Positions 1 through 9,348 of a stretch of DNA of 64,000 nucleotides are shown piece after piece. Both the position numbers and the translations under genes were made by a program. Under the pieces are notes generated by a model that was not told the origin of the DNA, ran no database searches, and saw only the letters and a program-made list of their open reading frames with translations. Position 1 is the stretch's first letter, and every line of letters starts with the position of its first letter. The stretch covers positions 186,001 through 250,000 of the forward strand of contig DVDT01000004.1 in assembly GCA_015296085.1 (NCBI GenBank), given 5' to 3'. The DNA is from Trichormus sp. M33_DOE_039 (GTDB lineage Bacteria > Cyanobacteriota > Cyanobacteriia > Cyanobacteriales > Nostocaceae).

Positions 1-1
1 T

Positions 2-733
2 TTGATTAATCCCGATGAAGAAAAAGGATCATTTGGTTCACGGGAATTAATCAAAGAAACTGCCAAACAACATGATGTAGCTTTGGTGTTAGAGTTTGGT
101 TCGCCCCAAGATAAAGTAACCTCTTGGCGCAAGGGCATTGGTTACTACGGATTTGAGGTTAAAGGTCGAGCCGCCCATGCGGGGGCTGAACCAGAGAAAG
201 GCTGTAATGCTTTACTAGAAGCAGCTCATCAAACTCTACAACTCAGAAAACTTGGTAACGCAAGGAAAAATACCACCGTTAATTTTACTGTTTTTCAAGC
301 AGGCGATCGCCCAAATACAATTCCAGACTTTGCCAAAGTTCAAGCAGATGTGCGGGTACTCCAAGCCCAAGAATATACTCGCCTAGAACGTGATTTTACT
401 CACCTATCACAAAACAAACTGTTGCCATGCACAGAAATCAAGGTGATTTCTGACCGAGGTCGTCCACCCTTTCCTCCCAATCCCAAAACCAATGCTTTAG
501 TGAAAAAAGCTCAAGCTATCTATCAAACAATCGGTTTAAACCTAGGTGTAGAGGGCAGTGGGGGTGGTACGGATGGTAACTATGCAGCCTCTGTTGGCAC
601 AACTACACTTGATGCACTTGGGCCTGTAGGTGGAGGCGCACATAGTCCAGATGAATATATTGAACTAAACCGCATTGCCCCGCGAATTTACCTGCTTACC
701 AAGTTGTTAATAGATTTGGGAACTTCAACCTGA
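2..733 (+). CDS. M20-family metallopeptidase (carboxypeptidase G2-like), 3' part
   Basis: The C-terminal 243 residues of a zinc-dependent M20 peptidase; the N-terminus lies before the window. The visible part opens with the DEEKGSFGSRELI block, whose Glu pair carries the general base and a metal ligand. Next comes the dimerisation domain with the AAHAGAEPEKG motif, then GGGTDGNYAA and the late His of GGGAHSPDEYIEL, a metal ligand. These blocks match the carboxypeptidase G2/glutamate carboxypeptidase branch very well. Family knowledge suggests removal of a C-terminal glutamate or a related acyl-amino-acid substrate; the substrate itself cannot be read from the sequence. Any signal peptide would be outside the window. 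Confidence 0.88.
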   Translation: MINPDEEKGSFGSRELIKETAKQHDVALVLEFGSPQDKVTSWRKGIGYYGFEVKGRAAHAGAEPEKGCNALLEAAHQTLQLRKLGNARKNTTVNFTVFQAGDRPNTIPDFAKVQADVRVLQAQEYTRLERDFTHLSQNKLLPCTEIKVISDRGRPPFPPNPKTNALVKKAQAIYQTIGLNLGVEGSGGGTDGNYAASVGTTTLDALGPVGGGAHSPDEYIELNRIAPRIYLLTKLLIDLGTST

Positions 734-1042
734 CACGCTGAACGAGAAGCTTGCATCATGTAGTGTTTGCAGCAGTGGGATTCGAGTTTCCGGCTTGGTT
801 ATGGCGTGTAATGCACCTAATATCTAATATGTAGATTCCTCAATGCCAGTTATGTTACATCCAGAGTTATCATTTTCTCAGTCAGCAAATCTGATTTTTC
901 TATAGCCGTCTTGAAATCATTTCATCATTTGTGAGAATGAAAAGCTCTAGTTTATCTGAAAAACTAGATTTTCAAGTCTCGCATTTTTGACAAATTCCAT
1001 AGGATGACTGTAGTTTCCTGCAATATTTTTTAGGTTAAACCC
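734..1042. other. Intergenic region, no gene seen
   Basis: About 310 bases of AT-rich sequence between the M20 peptidase and the bestrophin-like gene. No ORF, RNA gene or strong hairpin was recognised. It presumably holds the promoter of the downstream gene. Confidence 0.5.
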
Positions 1043-1972
1043 ATGAGTGTTGAAAAAATGCAATGGTTGCAAATGGCTGTTCAAGTCAAAGGTTCAGTTA
1101 TTGCATCAATATATAAACGGGTGATTGCCTGTGGACTGTTCGGAGTTTTAGTTTCACTACTTTATTACTTTAAAGTACCTGTATCTCAACCAATATTAGG
1201 TACGATTATTCCTAGTATTGTTTTAGGTCTATTATTAGTGTTTCGTACTAATACAGCCTATGAAAGATTTTGGGAAGGCAGAAAAGCCTGGGGTTCTCTA
1301 GTTAACACCGTCCGTAACATAGCACGACAAATTTTAGTAACTATTGAGGAAAATTCACACGAAGATAAAAAAGATAAAATTGGTGCTTTATATTTACTAG
1401 TTGCTTTTGCGGTAGCCACTAAATTACATTTACGAGGAGAATCTATCAATAATGAACTGGAAGAATTAATGTCATCTTCTAAGTATTTTAAACTCAAAGA
1501 TATGAATAATCCTCCATTAGAGATAGCTTTTTGGATCGAGGATTATTTACAAAAACAGTATAACCGCAATTGCATCAATTCTTATCAATTAACAGCTATT
1601 CAGCAATTATTAAACAATTTAGTAGATAATTTAGGGTCTTGTGAACGTATTTTAAAAACACCCATGCCTCTGGCTTATTCTATTCATTTAAAGCAATTAC
1701 TCTTATTATATTGCTTGCTCTTACCATTTCAAATGGTAGAGAGTTTGGAATGGTGGACAGGTATAGTTACAGCGTTGGTAAGTTTTACTTTATTCGGGAT
1801 TGAAGCCATTGGTTTAGAAATAGAAAATCCTTTTGGTTACGATGCCAATGATTTACCTCTCGATGCAATTTGTCACACCATGAAGCGCAATATTGATGAT
1901 TTAATCAGCTTATATTTAAACGTGCGATCGCCCCAAGAAACCGAATTATCCCTTCTGCCTCCTGAATTGTAA
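1043..1972 (+). CDS. Bestrophin-like (UPF0187) chloride channel family protein
   Basis: A 309-residue membrane protein of the bacterial bestrophin family, expected to form a pentameric anion or cation channel. Visible signs are two N-terminal hydrophobic helices (about 25-45 and 50-66) followed at once by the RTNTAYERFWEGRKAWGSLVN motif region. That block of Arg, Tyr, Trp and Gly is diagnostic for the family. A second hydrophobic pair lies at about 215-255, and ENPFGYDANDLPLD near the C-terminus corresponds to the acidic cluster that closes the family fold. Length is normal. In cyanobacteria such channels have been linked to thylakoid or plasma-membrane ion flux; the ion and membrane here are inferred, not seen. 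Confidence 0.85.
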   Translation: MSVEKMQWLQMAVQVKGSVIASIYKRVIACGLFGVLVSLLYYFKVPVSQPILGTIIPSIVLGLLLVFRTNTAYERFWEGRKAWGSLVNTVRNIARQILVTIEENSHEDKKDKIGALYLLVAFAVATKLHLRGESINNELEELMSSSKYFKLKDMNNPPLEIAFWIEDYLQKQYNRNCINSYQLTAIQQLLNNLVDNLGSCERILKTPMPLAYSIHLKQLLLLYCLLLPFQMVESLEWWTGIVTALVSFTLFGIEAIGLEIENPFGYDANDLPLDAICHTMKRNIDDLISLYLNVRSPQETELSLLPPEL

Positions 1973-2020
1973 ATGGGCATTGGGCATGGGTAATAGGAAG
2001 TATAATCTACCTCATCTTCT

Positions 2021-2070
2021 ACACCCCTACACCCCTACACCCCTACACCCTTACACCCTTACACCCCTAC
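2021..2070. repeat. 9-bp tandem repeat (ACACCCCTA)n
   Basis: Five to six consecutive copies of ACACCC(C/T)TA lie between the convergent bestrophin and M28 peptidase genes. The last bases overlap the stop codon of the M28 gene. Low-complexity tandem repeats of this sort are common in Nostocales gaps. Confidence 0.8.
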
Positions 2071-2915
2071 AACTTCCTAATAGCCAGTTCTAAACCTTCA
2101 CATACAGCAGCGAGGAATGCTAAATCTAAAGTGGCAATAGTATCACTGGGTTGATGATAGTGGGGGTTTCGCAAAAAGGCTGTATCTGTGACCATCATGG
2201 CTGGATAACCTGCATCCCAAAAAGGAGCATGATCACTTAATCTAGTTTGGCGCACCATTAAACCTCGATTCGGCACTGGTAGCCACTGACTAGATATTCC
2301 CGCTTGGCGAATACTGCGACTCATACCGATTAAATCAGGAATTGTCCGTAAATTGCCGATTAAAGCAATAAAATCACCTGTATCCGGGTAAAAACGTTCC
2401 AAAGGAGGTGGATAACTTTGGCTACCAAGAGTACAATCACGATATCCTAACATTTCTAGAGATATCATCAAGCGTAGCGGTTGCTGTTGTCGTCGCAATA
2501 GATCTGCATAATCAGCACTACCCAACAATCCGTATTCCTCCATATCAAAAGCCACCAGCCGCAAAGGATATTTAGCTGGTTGTGCGGCAAACTTCCTCGC
2601 TAATTCCAACAGTACTGCCACACCTGTGGCATTATCATCAGCCCCTACTGTTCCCGGTACACCATCATAGTGTGCGCCAATTAAAATTGGAGGTAAATTC
2701 TGACCTTTGGGTGTAGATTGAGCAGGTAAGTTGAGAATGAGGTTGTGAAAATCTCTATTGTTGACAACAAAGGTGTGGATTTCCACACTTCCCCATTGAG
2801 AAAATTCTTGGCGGATGTATTCTTGAACAAAGAAATGTCCCGCCGTTGCCAAATAAGGGTCACGTTCTCGCGCTATCTCTTGGAGGTAATTATGTAATCT
2901 AGCTTGTAAATTCAA
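2067..2915 (-). CDS. M28-family zinc peptidase
   Basis: A 282-residue metalloaminopeptidase-like enzyme of family M28. The di-zinc ligands and catalytic acids are visible in order: His and Asp in IGAHYDG, Asp in GTVGADDNATG, the Glu pair in FDMEEYGLLGS, and the late His in NPHYHQPSDT. The enzyme would remove N-terminal residues from peptides. No clear signal peptide is seen, so it may be cytoplasmic. The start used is a TTG; no upstream ATG is available before a stop in frame, and a later start would cut into the fold. It converges on the bestrophin gene. Confidence 0.87.
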   Translation of the reverse strand: MNLQARLHNYLQEIARERDPYLATAGHFFVQEYIRQEFSQWGSVEIHTFVVNNRDFHNLILNLPAQSTPKGQNLPPILIGAHYDGVPGTVGADDNATGVAVLLELARKFAAQPAKYPLRLVAFDMEEYGLLGSADYADLLRRQQQPLRLMISLEMLGYRDCTLGSQSYPPPLERFYPDTGDFIALIGNLRTIPDLIGMSRSIRQAGISSQWLPVPNRGLMVRQTRLSDHAPFWDAGYPAMMVTDTAFLRNPHYHQPSDTIATLDLAFLAAVCEGLELAIRKL

Positions 2916-3235
2916 GTGTTTATAACAGTTTTAATCTCAACTTTATCATGCAGGGATAAAGCAACAAACAGATATTTGTAGGGTGGATTTCCCAACTTAA
3001 AGAAGCAGTGAAGTTAAGTCAATAGACCACAAGTATTTCAGGGTTCTAGGACATACTCCGCATAGTGAATGTTATTCTAGTCTTGCAACTAACTCCTCAA
3101 GCTTTCACGCCTCCAATTTTTGCTGCAATGACCCCTATTATACTATTGGGGAAATTTTACCTTGTAGCACTAAGCGAGAGGTCGTCCCGCCCAATCATAA
3201 TATATGTATAAGACGCACTAGGAGAAGAGTAACGC
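2916..3235. promoter_or_regulatory. Divergent promoter region of the M28 peptidase and dnaK
   Basis: A 320-base gap between divergent genes. It was searched by eye for a CIRCE operator (TTAGCACTC-N9-GAGTGCTAA) and none was found; only TAGCACTAAGCGAG resembles a half site. AGGAGAAGAG just before the dnaK ATG is a good ribosome binding site. No other structure was recognised. Confidence 0.45.
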
Positions 3236-5305
3236 ATGGGCAAGGTAGTCGGCATCGACTTGGGTACAACCAACTCAGTAGTCGCCGTAATGGAGGGTGG
3301 CAAGCCGGTGGTGATTGCCAATGCAGAAGGAATGCGAACAACCCCCTCCGTAGTTGGCTTCAGCAAAGAAGGCGAACGGGTGGTTGGGCAAATGGCAAGA
3401 CGGCAAACAGTCCTCAACCCACAAAACACATATTTTGCTGTGAAACGCTTTATTGGGCGTAAGTACGGCGAACTCAACCCAGAATCAAAGCGTGTTCCCT
3501 ACACCATCCGTAAAGATGACGTAGGTAATATCAAAATTGCCTGTCCCCGCCTAAATAAAGACTTTGCCCCAGAAGAAATCTCGGCAATGGTGCTGAAGAA
3601 ATTAGCAGATGATGCCAGCACCTACTTAGGCGCGCCAGTCACAGGGGCAGTCATTACAGTTCCTGCTTATTTTAATGATTCTCAAAGACAGGCAACCCGT
3701 GATGCAGGCAGAATAGCTGGGTTGGAGGTGTTACGAATTCTCAACGAACCCACTGCTGCGTCTCTCGCCTATGGGTTAGATAGGGGTGATACGGAAACCA
3801 TCTTAGTATTTGACTTGGGTGGCGGGACTTTTGACGTATCAATTCTAGAAGTAGGCGATGGGGTATTTGAAGTTAAAGCCACCAGTGGGGATACCCAACT
3901 AGGCGGTAATGACTTTGATCGAAAAATTGTTGATTGGTTAGCAGAGCAATTTTTAGAAGCTGAAGGCGTAGACTTAAGACGCGATCGCCAAGCGTTGCAA
4001 CGGTTAATGGAAGCCGCAGAAAAAGCTAAAATCGAACTTTCCGCTGTCAGCATCACCGACATTAACTTACCTTTCATCACCGCTACGGAAGATGGCCCTA
4101 AACATCTAGAAACCCGGCTAACTCGCTCCCAGTTTGAGGGTTTGTGTGATGAGTTACTCGGACGTATTCGCACTCCAGTCAAACGTGCTTTAAAAGATGC
4201 AGGTTTGCGTCCAGATGACATCGAAGAAGTTGTTTTAGTTGGCGGTTCTACCCGGATGCCAATGGTGAAGCAACTAGTCCGAAATATGATTGGCATTGAA
4301 CCTAGTGAGAATGTCAACCCTGATGAAGTTGTGGCGATGGGTGCAGCCATTCAAGCAGGTATTCTGGCTGGGGAATTTAAAGATGTGCTGCTATTGGACG
4401 TTACGCCCTTGTCTTTGGGTTTAGAAACCATTGGCGGCGTGATGAAAAAATTAATTCCCCGCAATACTACAATTCCTGTCCGTCGTTCTGACATTTTCTC
4501 CACCTCAGAAAATAACCAAAACAGCGTGGAAATCCACGTTGTCCAAGGTGAGAGGGAAATGGCGGCTGATAATAAATCTTTGGGTAGGTTCAAACTTTAT
4601 GGCATCCCACCCGCACCACGGGGAATCCCACAAATTCAGGTATCATTAGATATAGATGCTAACGGGATTCTGCAGGTGACAGCCTTAGATAGAACCACCG
4701 GCAGAGAACAAAGTATCACCATTCAAGGGGCTTCTACCTTGAGCGAATCAGAAGTGAATCGGATGATTCAGGATGCGAAAAAATACGCTGATATTGACCG
4801 AGAACGTAAAGAAAGAGTAGAAAAACGCACCCGTTCTGAGGCTTTGATTCTGCAAGCAGAAAGACAACTGCGAGAAGTCGCCTTAGAATTTGGTATGCAG
4901 TTTGCCCGTAACCGTCGCCAACGCATCGATAACATTTGCCGAGAACTGCGGGAAAGTCTCAAAGAAGACGACGATCGCGGCATAGATCAAGCCTACGTTG
5001 ATTTGCAAGATGCTTTGTACGAACTGAATCGAGAAGTCCGCGAGTATTATGCTGAAGACGAAGACGACGATTTATTCGGCACAATTCGTGACATTTTTAT
5101 AGGAGATAAAGATAAAGACCGCGATCGCGACTTTTCCAGAGATAATTATCGGGACAGTTATCGAGAACGCGATTCTTATAACCGAGACTATAACAGAGAT
5201 AACGGACGCGATCGTGATCGGCGTTCCACCTACGACAGCCCACCCTCCCGCCGTTCACCCCGCCCTAGTTACCAAGATAATTGGGATGATGACGATTGGC
5301 TCTAA
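3236..5305 (+). CDS. dnaK: Hsp70 chaperone DnaK
   Basis: A 689-residue Hsp70. The nucleotide-binding domain shows GIDLGTTNS (6-14), the second phosphate loop [10 protein letters not shown] (about 193-202) and the adenosine motif [10 protein letters not shown]. The substrate-binding domain follows, with the [17 protein letters not shown] linker and IPRNTTIPV. The lid helices end in an unusual tail rich in Arg-Asp and Arg-Tyr pairs (about 620-689) closing with DDDDWL. That tail is unlike the E. coli C-terminus. Cyanobacteria carry several DnaK paralogues, some with extended charged ends and roles other than bulk heat-shock refolding. Which paralogue this is cannot be settled here. A dnaJ-type gene follows on the same strand, so the two probably work together. 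Confidence 0.95.
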   Translation: MGKVVGIDLGTTNSVVAVMEGGKPVVIANAEGMRTTPSVVGFSKEGERVVGQMARRQTVLNPQNTYFAVKRFIGRKYGELNPESKRVPYTIRKDDVGNIKIACPRLNKDFAPEEISAMVLKKLADDASTYLGAPVTGAVITVPAYFNDSQRQATRDAGRIAGLEVLRILNEPTAASLAYGLDRGDTETILVFDLGGGTFDVSILEVGDGVFEVKATSGDTQLGGNDFDRKIVDWLAEQFLEAEGVDLRRDRQALQRLMEAAEKAKIELSAVSITDINLPFITATEDGPKHLETRLTRSQFEGLCDELLGRIRTPVKRALKDAGLRPDDIEEVVLVGGSTRMPMVKQLVRNMIGIEPSENVNPDEVVAMGAAIQAGILAGEFKDVLLLDVTPLSLGLETIGGVMKKLIPRNTTIPVRRSDIFSTSENNQNSVEIHVVQGEREMAADNKSLGRFKLYGIPPAPRGIPQIQVSLDIDANGILQVTALDRTTGREQSITIQGASTLSESEVNRMIQDAKKYADIDRERKERVEKRTRSEALILQAERQLREVALEFGMQFARNRRQRIDNICRELRESLKEDDDRGIDQAYVDLQDALYELNREVREYYAEDEDDDLFGTIRDIFIGDKDKDRDRDFSRDNYRDSYRERDSYNRDYNRDNGRDRDRRSTYDSPPSRRSPRPSYQDNWDDDDWL

Positions 5306-5589
5306 AAAAGTAAAAAGTAAAAAGGTGAGCCATTGCGGTGGTGAGGCAGTGCGATCTTGGGGGTTTCCCCCGTTAGCAACTGCCGAAAGGGTTTCCCGGC
5401 ATAAAGCAAATGGCGAACCCAAAGGGCAAAAGATTTTTTTCTTTTACCTTTTGCCTTTTGCCTTTCTTACTCCCCTCCTTCCTGAATTCGGATTTAGTAA
5501 TTGGTAATTATTAATTAGTAAGTGAGCATTAATATTAATCCGTTACTAAATTAAAGATTACTAAAATCTAAACTTTAAAAGTTAAATAA
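5306..5589. repeat. Intergenic dispersed-repeat element between dnaK and dnaJ
   Basis: The gap contains a copy of a dispersed repeat with the core GCAGTGCGATCTTGGG, a TTTCCCCC run and AGCAACTGCCG (5346-5386). It matches segments at 28211-28251 (inside the MFS gene, opposite strand) and, in part, 63570-63667. It is followed by a pyrimidine-rich stretch and an AAAGGGCAAAAG/CTTTTGCC inverted repeat that may act as a weak terminator for dnaK. Confidence 0.65.
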
Positions 5590-6588
5590 ATGAATATGCA
5601 AAATTTGCAGAATTTTCGAGATTACTACGAAATTTTAGGAGTATCAAAAGATGCTACTAATGAGGAAATTAAAAAGAATTATCGGCGGTTAGCTAGGCAA
5701 TATCACCCCGACCTCAACCCAGGAAATAAAGCAGCAGAAGAAAAATTTAAAGATATTGGCGAAGCTTACGAAGTTCTATCTGACACAGCTAAACGCGCCC
5801 AGTACGACCAATTTAGCCGCTACTGGAAGCAAAATGGTTTTAGTAAACAAACACCAAAATCTAAAAGTTGGGAACGCACAGGAGAACGCAATGGAAATCA
5901 AAACGTAGATCCTAGCCAGTTTGCCAATTTTGAAGACTTTATTAATCAAGTTGTCGGTGTTGGTGGTCGCAAAGATACTAAAAACGGGGCAACTACCAGC
6001 ACTACAACTGATCCATTTCGTACTCCAAAAAGCAAAGTTCAATATACAGTACCCAAAAACCCACCACGTCCCGCGCGTCGAGATATCGAAGCAAGATTAA
6101 CCCTGCCATTAGAAAAGGCTTATCAAGGTGGCAAAGAACGGATTAGATTAGAAGATGGGCGATCGCTAGAAGTGAATATGCCCCCTGGTATGGTAACAGG
6201 GCAAAGTATCCGACTGCGAAATCAAGGTATTGGTGGCGGCGACCTCTATTTAAAAATTACTGTTGAGCCACATTCATTATTTAAATTAGAAGGTGCTAAC
6301 ATTTCATGCCAAGTACCAGTCACTCCCACGGAAGCAGTCTTAGGTGGACAGGTAGAAGCACCCACCCTTGATGGCCCTGTGAAAATGACCATTCCTCCAG
6401 GAGTCAGATCTGGTCAAAGATTCCGTTTGGCAAATAAAGGCTATCCCACTGAAGATGGTAAACGTGGTGATCAATTAGTGGAAATCCAAATAATTGCACC
6501 GAAAAACATTAGTCAAGAAGAACGAGAACTCTACGAAAAGTTACGGCAAATCGAAACCTTTAAACCTCGTGCTGATTTATTAGGTTAG
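5590..6588 (+). CDS. dnaJ: DnaJ-type co-chaperone (CbpA-like, no zinc finger)
   Basis: A 332-residue Hsp40. The J domain spans about 10-76, with the HPD motif at 39-41 that stimulates the Hsp70 ATPase. A flexible Gly/Asn/Thr-rich linker follows, then the two C-terminal peptide-binding subdomains ([18 protein letters not shown] and [18 protein letters not shown]) ending in DnaJ_C. The CxxCxGxG zinc repeats of classical DnaJ are absent, so it is a type II/CbpA-like protein. It lies about 285 bases after dnaK on the same strand and is the likely partner. ATG codons at 5590 and 5596 are both possible starts. Confidence 0.93.
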   Translation: MNMQNLQNFRDYYEILGVSKDATNEEIKKNYRRLARQYHPDLNPGNKAAEEKFKDIGEAYEVLSDTAKRAQYDQFSRYWKQNGFSKQTPKSKSWERTGERNGNQNVDPSQFANFEDFINQVVGVGGRKDTKNGATTSTTTDPFRTPKSKVQYTVPKNPPRPARRDIEARLTLPLEKAYQGGKERIRLEDGRSLEVNMPPGMVTGQSIRLRNQGIGGGDLYLKITVEPHSLFKLEGANISCQVPVTPTEAVLGGQVEAPTLDGPVKMTIPPGVRSGQRFRLANKGYPTEDGKRGDQLVEIQIIAPKNISQEERELYEKLRQIETFKPRADLLG

Positions 6589-6622
6589 GTTTTGCTCAAA
6601 AATTTACACCTTTGAAGTTAGC

Positions 6623-7480
6623 TTACAGCAGTTGACGCAACTCTTCAATTGAGTTTGCGGTAACAATCTGGCGTAAGATTTCCTTCAATTGTGCTGTATC
6701 GCTAATTTGAGCGATTTGCGGCATCAACTGCAAGCCATCATTGCCAAATTTCACCTCTAAATTAATTTCGATACTCGAAATTAGCCCTTTTCTTTCACCA
6801 CGTGCTTCACCGCGTGCTTCACCTTCACGCAAAATTTCTTGATACCAGGGTGATTCACGTAGTACAGTCATATCCCACCTCATAATTTCCTGAACTAAGG
6901 AACTCTCTAAAACAAACGTAGCAAAAAAAGCTAAGACCGTTTCTAGTTGGTTTAACTGTTCATCTGCACGCAGAATTTGCAATGCTTCTCGAATCATCAA
7001 CTCATTTTCACCACCTTTGAGAATGGGTACAAATGGCAGTAACGAGGGTAAAGGTTGTTGCAAGGCAATATTGACATCAACTTCCCAAAGGTTAATCACT
7101 CGATAGTCTTGGATGACTCGTAGTCCTGCGAAATTGGATGTAAAGGTTGTAGGTATTTCTTCATTACTAGTTTTGAGAATATTGATTAATACGGGATACG
7201 TAGGTAAATTATATTTTTCTTCTGCCAATCCTGCATAGGCACGCATTCGTCGTGGCATTTGGGGTTGGTAGCGCAATTGTAATTCGTTGAGGACGAGAAA
7301 TTCACCATATTCAGGACTAGCTACACGGATTAAAACATCACTTTCTCGGCTAATCCACTGAAATTCCGAATTGAGAATTTCTCCCGCAATGATATCAGGC
7401 ATTTGAGTAACCCATCTTACCCAGTTGTCAGGTGCTAGGCTAATTAATTTTTTAGTGCTGACATCTGCGGCTTTAGTCAT
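6623..7480 (-). CDS. Rpn-family putative nuclease (PD-(D/E)XK, transposase-like)
   Basis: A 285-residue protein of the group often annotated as Rpn recombination-promoting nuclease or DUF4351-type. It starts with an ESDVLIRVASPEYGEFLVLNELQLRY block, an Asp...Glu-Leu-Gln pattern like the PD-(D/E)XK active site. It continues with the YNLPTYPVLINIL strand and ends with charged Glu-Gly-Glu-Ala-Arg repeats at about 217-230, before a short helical tail (EILRQIVTANSIEELRQLL). Such genes are abundant in Nostoc. In E. coli, Rpn proteins nick DNA and raise RecA-independent recombination. The function here is inferred from the family. It converges on dnaJ with only 34 bases between. Confidence 0.7.
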   Translation of the reverse strand: MTKAADVSTKKLISLAPDNWVRWVTQMPDIIAGEILNSEFQWISRESDVLIRVASPEYGEFLVLNELQLRYQPQMPRRMRAYAGLAEEKYNLPTYPVLINILKTSNEEIPTTFTSNFAGLRVIQDYRVINLWEVDVNIALQQPLPSLLPFVPILKGGENELMIREALQILRADEQLNQLETVLAFFATFVLESSLVQEIMRWDMTVLRESPWYQEILREGEARGEARGERKGLISSIEINLEVKFGNDGLQLMPQIAQISDTAQLKEILRQIVTANSIEELRQLL

Positions 7481-7568
7481 GGGATAGTTGATGCACTCAG
7501 TCGATGAAATTGATCGTAACTTAGTGTGGGTGAGAGGTTTACAATATTAGAAAAAACTTGATAGCAAG

Positions 7569-8123
7569 GTGAATCAAACAGCTGTGAATCAACATGGGAC
7601 AACGCCACAAAGCAGTGAATCCAGCTATTACTCATTGCTAGGGCTACATCCCTCAGCATCGGTAATCGATATCCGTCGTGCTTATCGGGAGTTGAGTAAA
7701 CGCTATCATCCCGACACTACAGAATTACCTGCCGCTGTTGCTACCCCGAAATTTCAGCAAATTAACGAAGCTTACGCCACTCTGAGTAATCCCGAAAGGC
7801 GTTTAAATTATGACATCAAGATAGGTTATTCTCGGTTTGGGGTAATTCAAGCTCCGCCAGATTTAAATCATTCTGCTTCCTCTGCCTACGATTACTCAAA
7901 ATCAGCTTACTTGGATGCAAGCGATCGCCCCCTTTCCTCTGGTGAAATTTTTGCCCTATTCATTTTGGCGGTAACTTTTGTAGGTTGTTTACTCTTAGCA
8001 GTTACTATTGGCTTAACTCGTGGCGATCAAGCTTTCCACACCCAGATACCGCAACCTGTAGTTACGCCGATTTCTTTTTTGAGAACTGGGGAACTCGGCA
8101 CCCTCTCTGGGGATAAGGGGTAA
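7569..8123 (+). CDS. J-domain protein with C-terminal membrane anchor
   Basis: A 184-residue J-protein. The J domain (about 19-85) contains YYSLLGLHPSAS, the HPD motif at 47-49 and LSNPERRLNYD. After a spacer, one hydrophobic helix at about 126-150 should anchor it in a membrane, so it may recruit Hsp70 to a membrane surface. It starts at GTG; a second GTG lies 15 bases on. The last 13 or so residues (RTGELGTLSGDKG) are encoded by a dispersed repeat that also occurs at 27500-27551, which suggests that the original 3' end was replaced. A DUF3143 gene follows on the same strand. Confidence 0.82.
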   Translation: MNQTAVNQHGTTPQSSESSYYSLLGLHPSASVIDIRRAYRELSKRYHPDTTELPAAVATPKFQQINEAYATLSNPERRLNYDIKIGYSRFGVIQAPPDLNHSASSAYDYSKSAYLDASDRPLSSGEIFALFILAVTFVGCLLLAVTIGLTRGDQAFHTQIPQPVVTPISFLRTGELGTLSGDKG

Positions 8124-8142
8124 TGGGGATTGGGTGATTGGG
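8085..8142 (+). repeat. Dispersed repeat overlapping the 3' end of the J-protein gene
   Basis: The segment from GAACTGGGGAACTCGG to ATGGGGATTGGG is nearly the reverse complement of 27500-27551, which lies at the end of the MFS gene. The stop codon of the J-protein lies inside the repeat. Confidence 0.75.
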
Positions 8143-8181
8143 AGCAGAGGAAGCAGGGGAGCAAGGAGCAGGGGGAGAAAA

Positions 8182-8229
8182 ACTAATGACTAATGACTAA
8201 TGACTATCGACTATTGACCATTGACTAAT
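8182..8229. repeat. Heptanucleotide tandem repeat (TAATGAC)n
   Basis: Imperfect 7-bp units TAATGAC, TATCGAC, TATTGAC and CATTGAC stand in the gap before the DUF3143 gene. This is the short tandemly repeated repetitive sequence typical of heterocystous cyanobacteria. Confidence 0.85.
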
Positions 8230-8247
8230 AAACAATTTTGAATTTTT

Positions 8248-8520
8248 ATGTCTACACTGCCCTCTGATACTCCTTTATACAGCCATCCTCTGCCACAAAT
8301 TGAGCAGTGGTTAAAAGACCAAGGTTGTCAACAAGATGAAACACAACTACACTGTTGGCGTGTACAACGGCCCAGTTGGCAGGCTGAACTGTGGTTGGAT
8401 ATTGAGCAAATAGTGGTGCGATATATCCAAGCTGGGGAAAATGGCCAAGATATTCAACGTGCTTTCAAATATTCCCTGAGTCGAGAAGATATTGAACAAG
8501 CGGTGTTTTCTGGCCCTTAG
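8248..8520 (+). CDS. DUF3143 domain protein
   Basis: A 90-residue soluble protein of the cyanobacterial DUF3143 family, recognisable from LPQIEQWLKDQGC near the start and the Trp-rich core WRVQRPSWQAELWLDIEQI. It ends with SLSREDIEQAVFSGP. No catalytic motif, signal peptide or membrane helix is present, and no biochemical role is known to me. It follows the membrane-anchored J-protein on the same strand with 124 bases of tandem repeat between; I recall the two families as neighbours in cyanobacteria, which hints at a chaperone-related role. Confidence 0.8.
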   Translation: MSTLPSDTPLYSHPLPQIEQWLKDQGCQQDETQLHCWRVQRPSWQAELWLDIEQIVVRYIQAGENGQDIQRAFKYSLSREDIEQAVFSGP

Positions 8521-8598
8521 CAGTGCTGAGTGCTGAGTAAGCAATTCTTTAATTTTGACTTTTGACTTTTGACTTGATTTGCCCCTAGTCCCCAGTCC

Positions 8599-9348
8599 CT
8601 AAACCTTACCAAATCGCCGCTCCCTTTGCTGATAAGCACACAAGGCGCGGTGAAACTCAGCACGGTCAAAATCTGGCCAGAGGGTATCAGTAATATAAAT
8701 TTCTCCGTAGGCCATTTGCCAAAGAAGGAAGTTGGAAAGACGCATTTCGCCACTGGTGCGAATTAACAAATCTGGGTCAGTAATTCCGGCTGTGTATAAG
8801 TGGCGTTCAAATACTTCTTCTGAGATTTCGTCAGGCTGAAGGATACCTTGCTGAACTTTTTGGGCGATCGCTCGGCAAGCTTGTAGAATTTCCTGTCTTC
8901 CACCGTAGTTAGTGGCTACAGAAAACCGGATAGCACGATTATTTTTAGTTTCTTCCATTGAACGGGAAATTTCCTCTTGCAGCGATCGCGGCAAAGCGGC
9001 TAGATTGCCAACAAACTGAATTTGGACATTTTCCTCGACCATTTCCCGCAACTCTTGGCGCAAAACTCTCTGAAATAGGGTCATCAAAAAATCTACTTCT
9101 TCTTGGGGTCTTTTCCAGTTTTCTGTGGAAAAAGCATAGGCTGTTAAGGCCTGAATTCCCCAGTCCTTACAACAACGCAGCAAATCTTTGAGGGCATCAA
9201 CTCCGCGCTTATGACCCATAATGCGCGGTAGACCTTGACGTTTAGCCCAACGACCATTGCCATCCATAATCACCGCAACGTGCTTGGGCAATAGTTCTGG
9301 TTTTAAATCTAAGGGCAGTTCGTATAGTTCAGTTTGTTGTATTGTCAT
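8599..9348 (-). CDS. uppS: Isoprenyl transferase (undecaprenyl diphosphate synthase)
   Basis: A 249-residue cis-prenyltransferase. It contains [22 protein letters not shown], with the catalytic Asp and the Gly-Asn-Gly-Arg-Trp pyrophosphate site, then [10 protein letters not shown], and at the end the [15 protein letters not shown] and WPDF motifs. The enzyme extends farnesyl diphosphate with isopentenyl diphosphate to make the lipid carrier for peptidoglycan and glycan synthesis. Its ATG overlaps the stop of cdaA by four bases (ATGA), so the two are co-transcribed and probably translationally coupled. Confidence 0.95.
   Translation of the reverse strand: MTIQQTELYELPLDLKPELLPKHVAVIMDGNGRWAKRQGLPRIMGHKRGVDALKDLLRCCKDWGIQALTAYAFSTENWKRPQEEVDFLMTLFQRVLRQELREMVEENVQIQFVGNLAALPRSLQEEISRSMEETKNNRAIRFSVATNYGGRQEILQACRAIAQKVQQGILQPDEISEEVFERHLYTAGITDPDLLIRTSGEMRLSNFLLWQMAYGEIYITDTLWPDFDRAEFHRALCAYQQRERRFGKV

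Noticed and set aside
2916-3235. CIRCE element before dnaK
   Set aside because: Only a half-site-like TAGCACTAAGCGAG is present; the inverted partner is missing.
5214-5507. 97-codon ORF at the end of dnaK
   Set aside because: It is out of frame with dnaK and made mostly of dnaK tail and repeat sequence.
6623-7480. Transposon carrying the Rpn-like gene
   Set aside because: No terminal inverted repeats or target duplications were seen at its borders.
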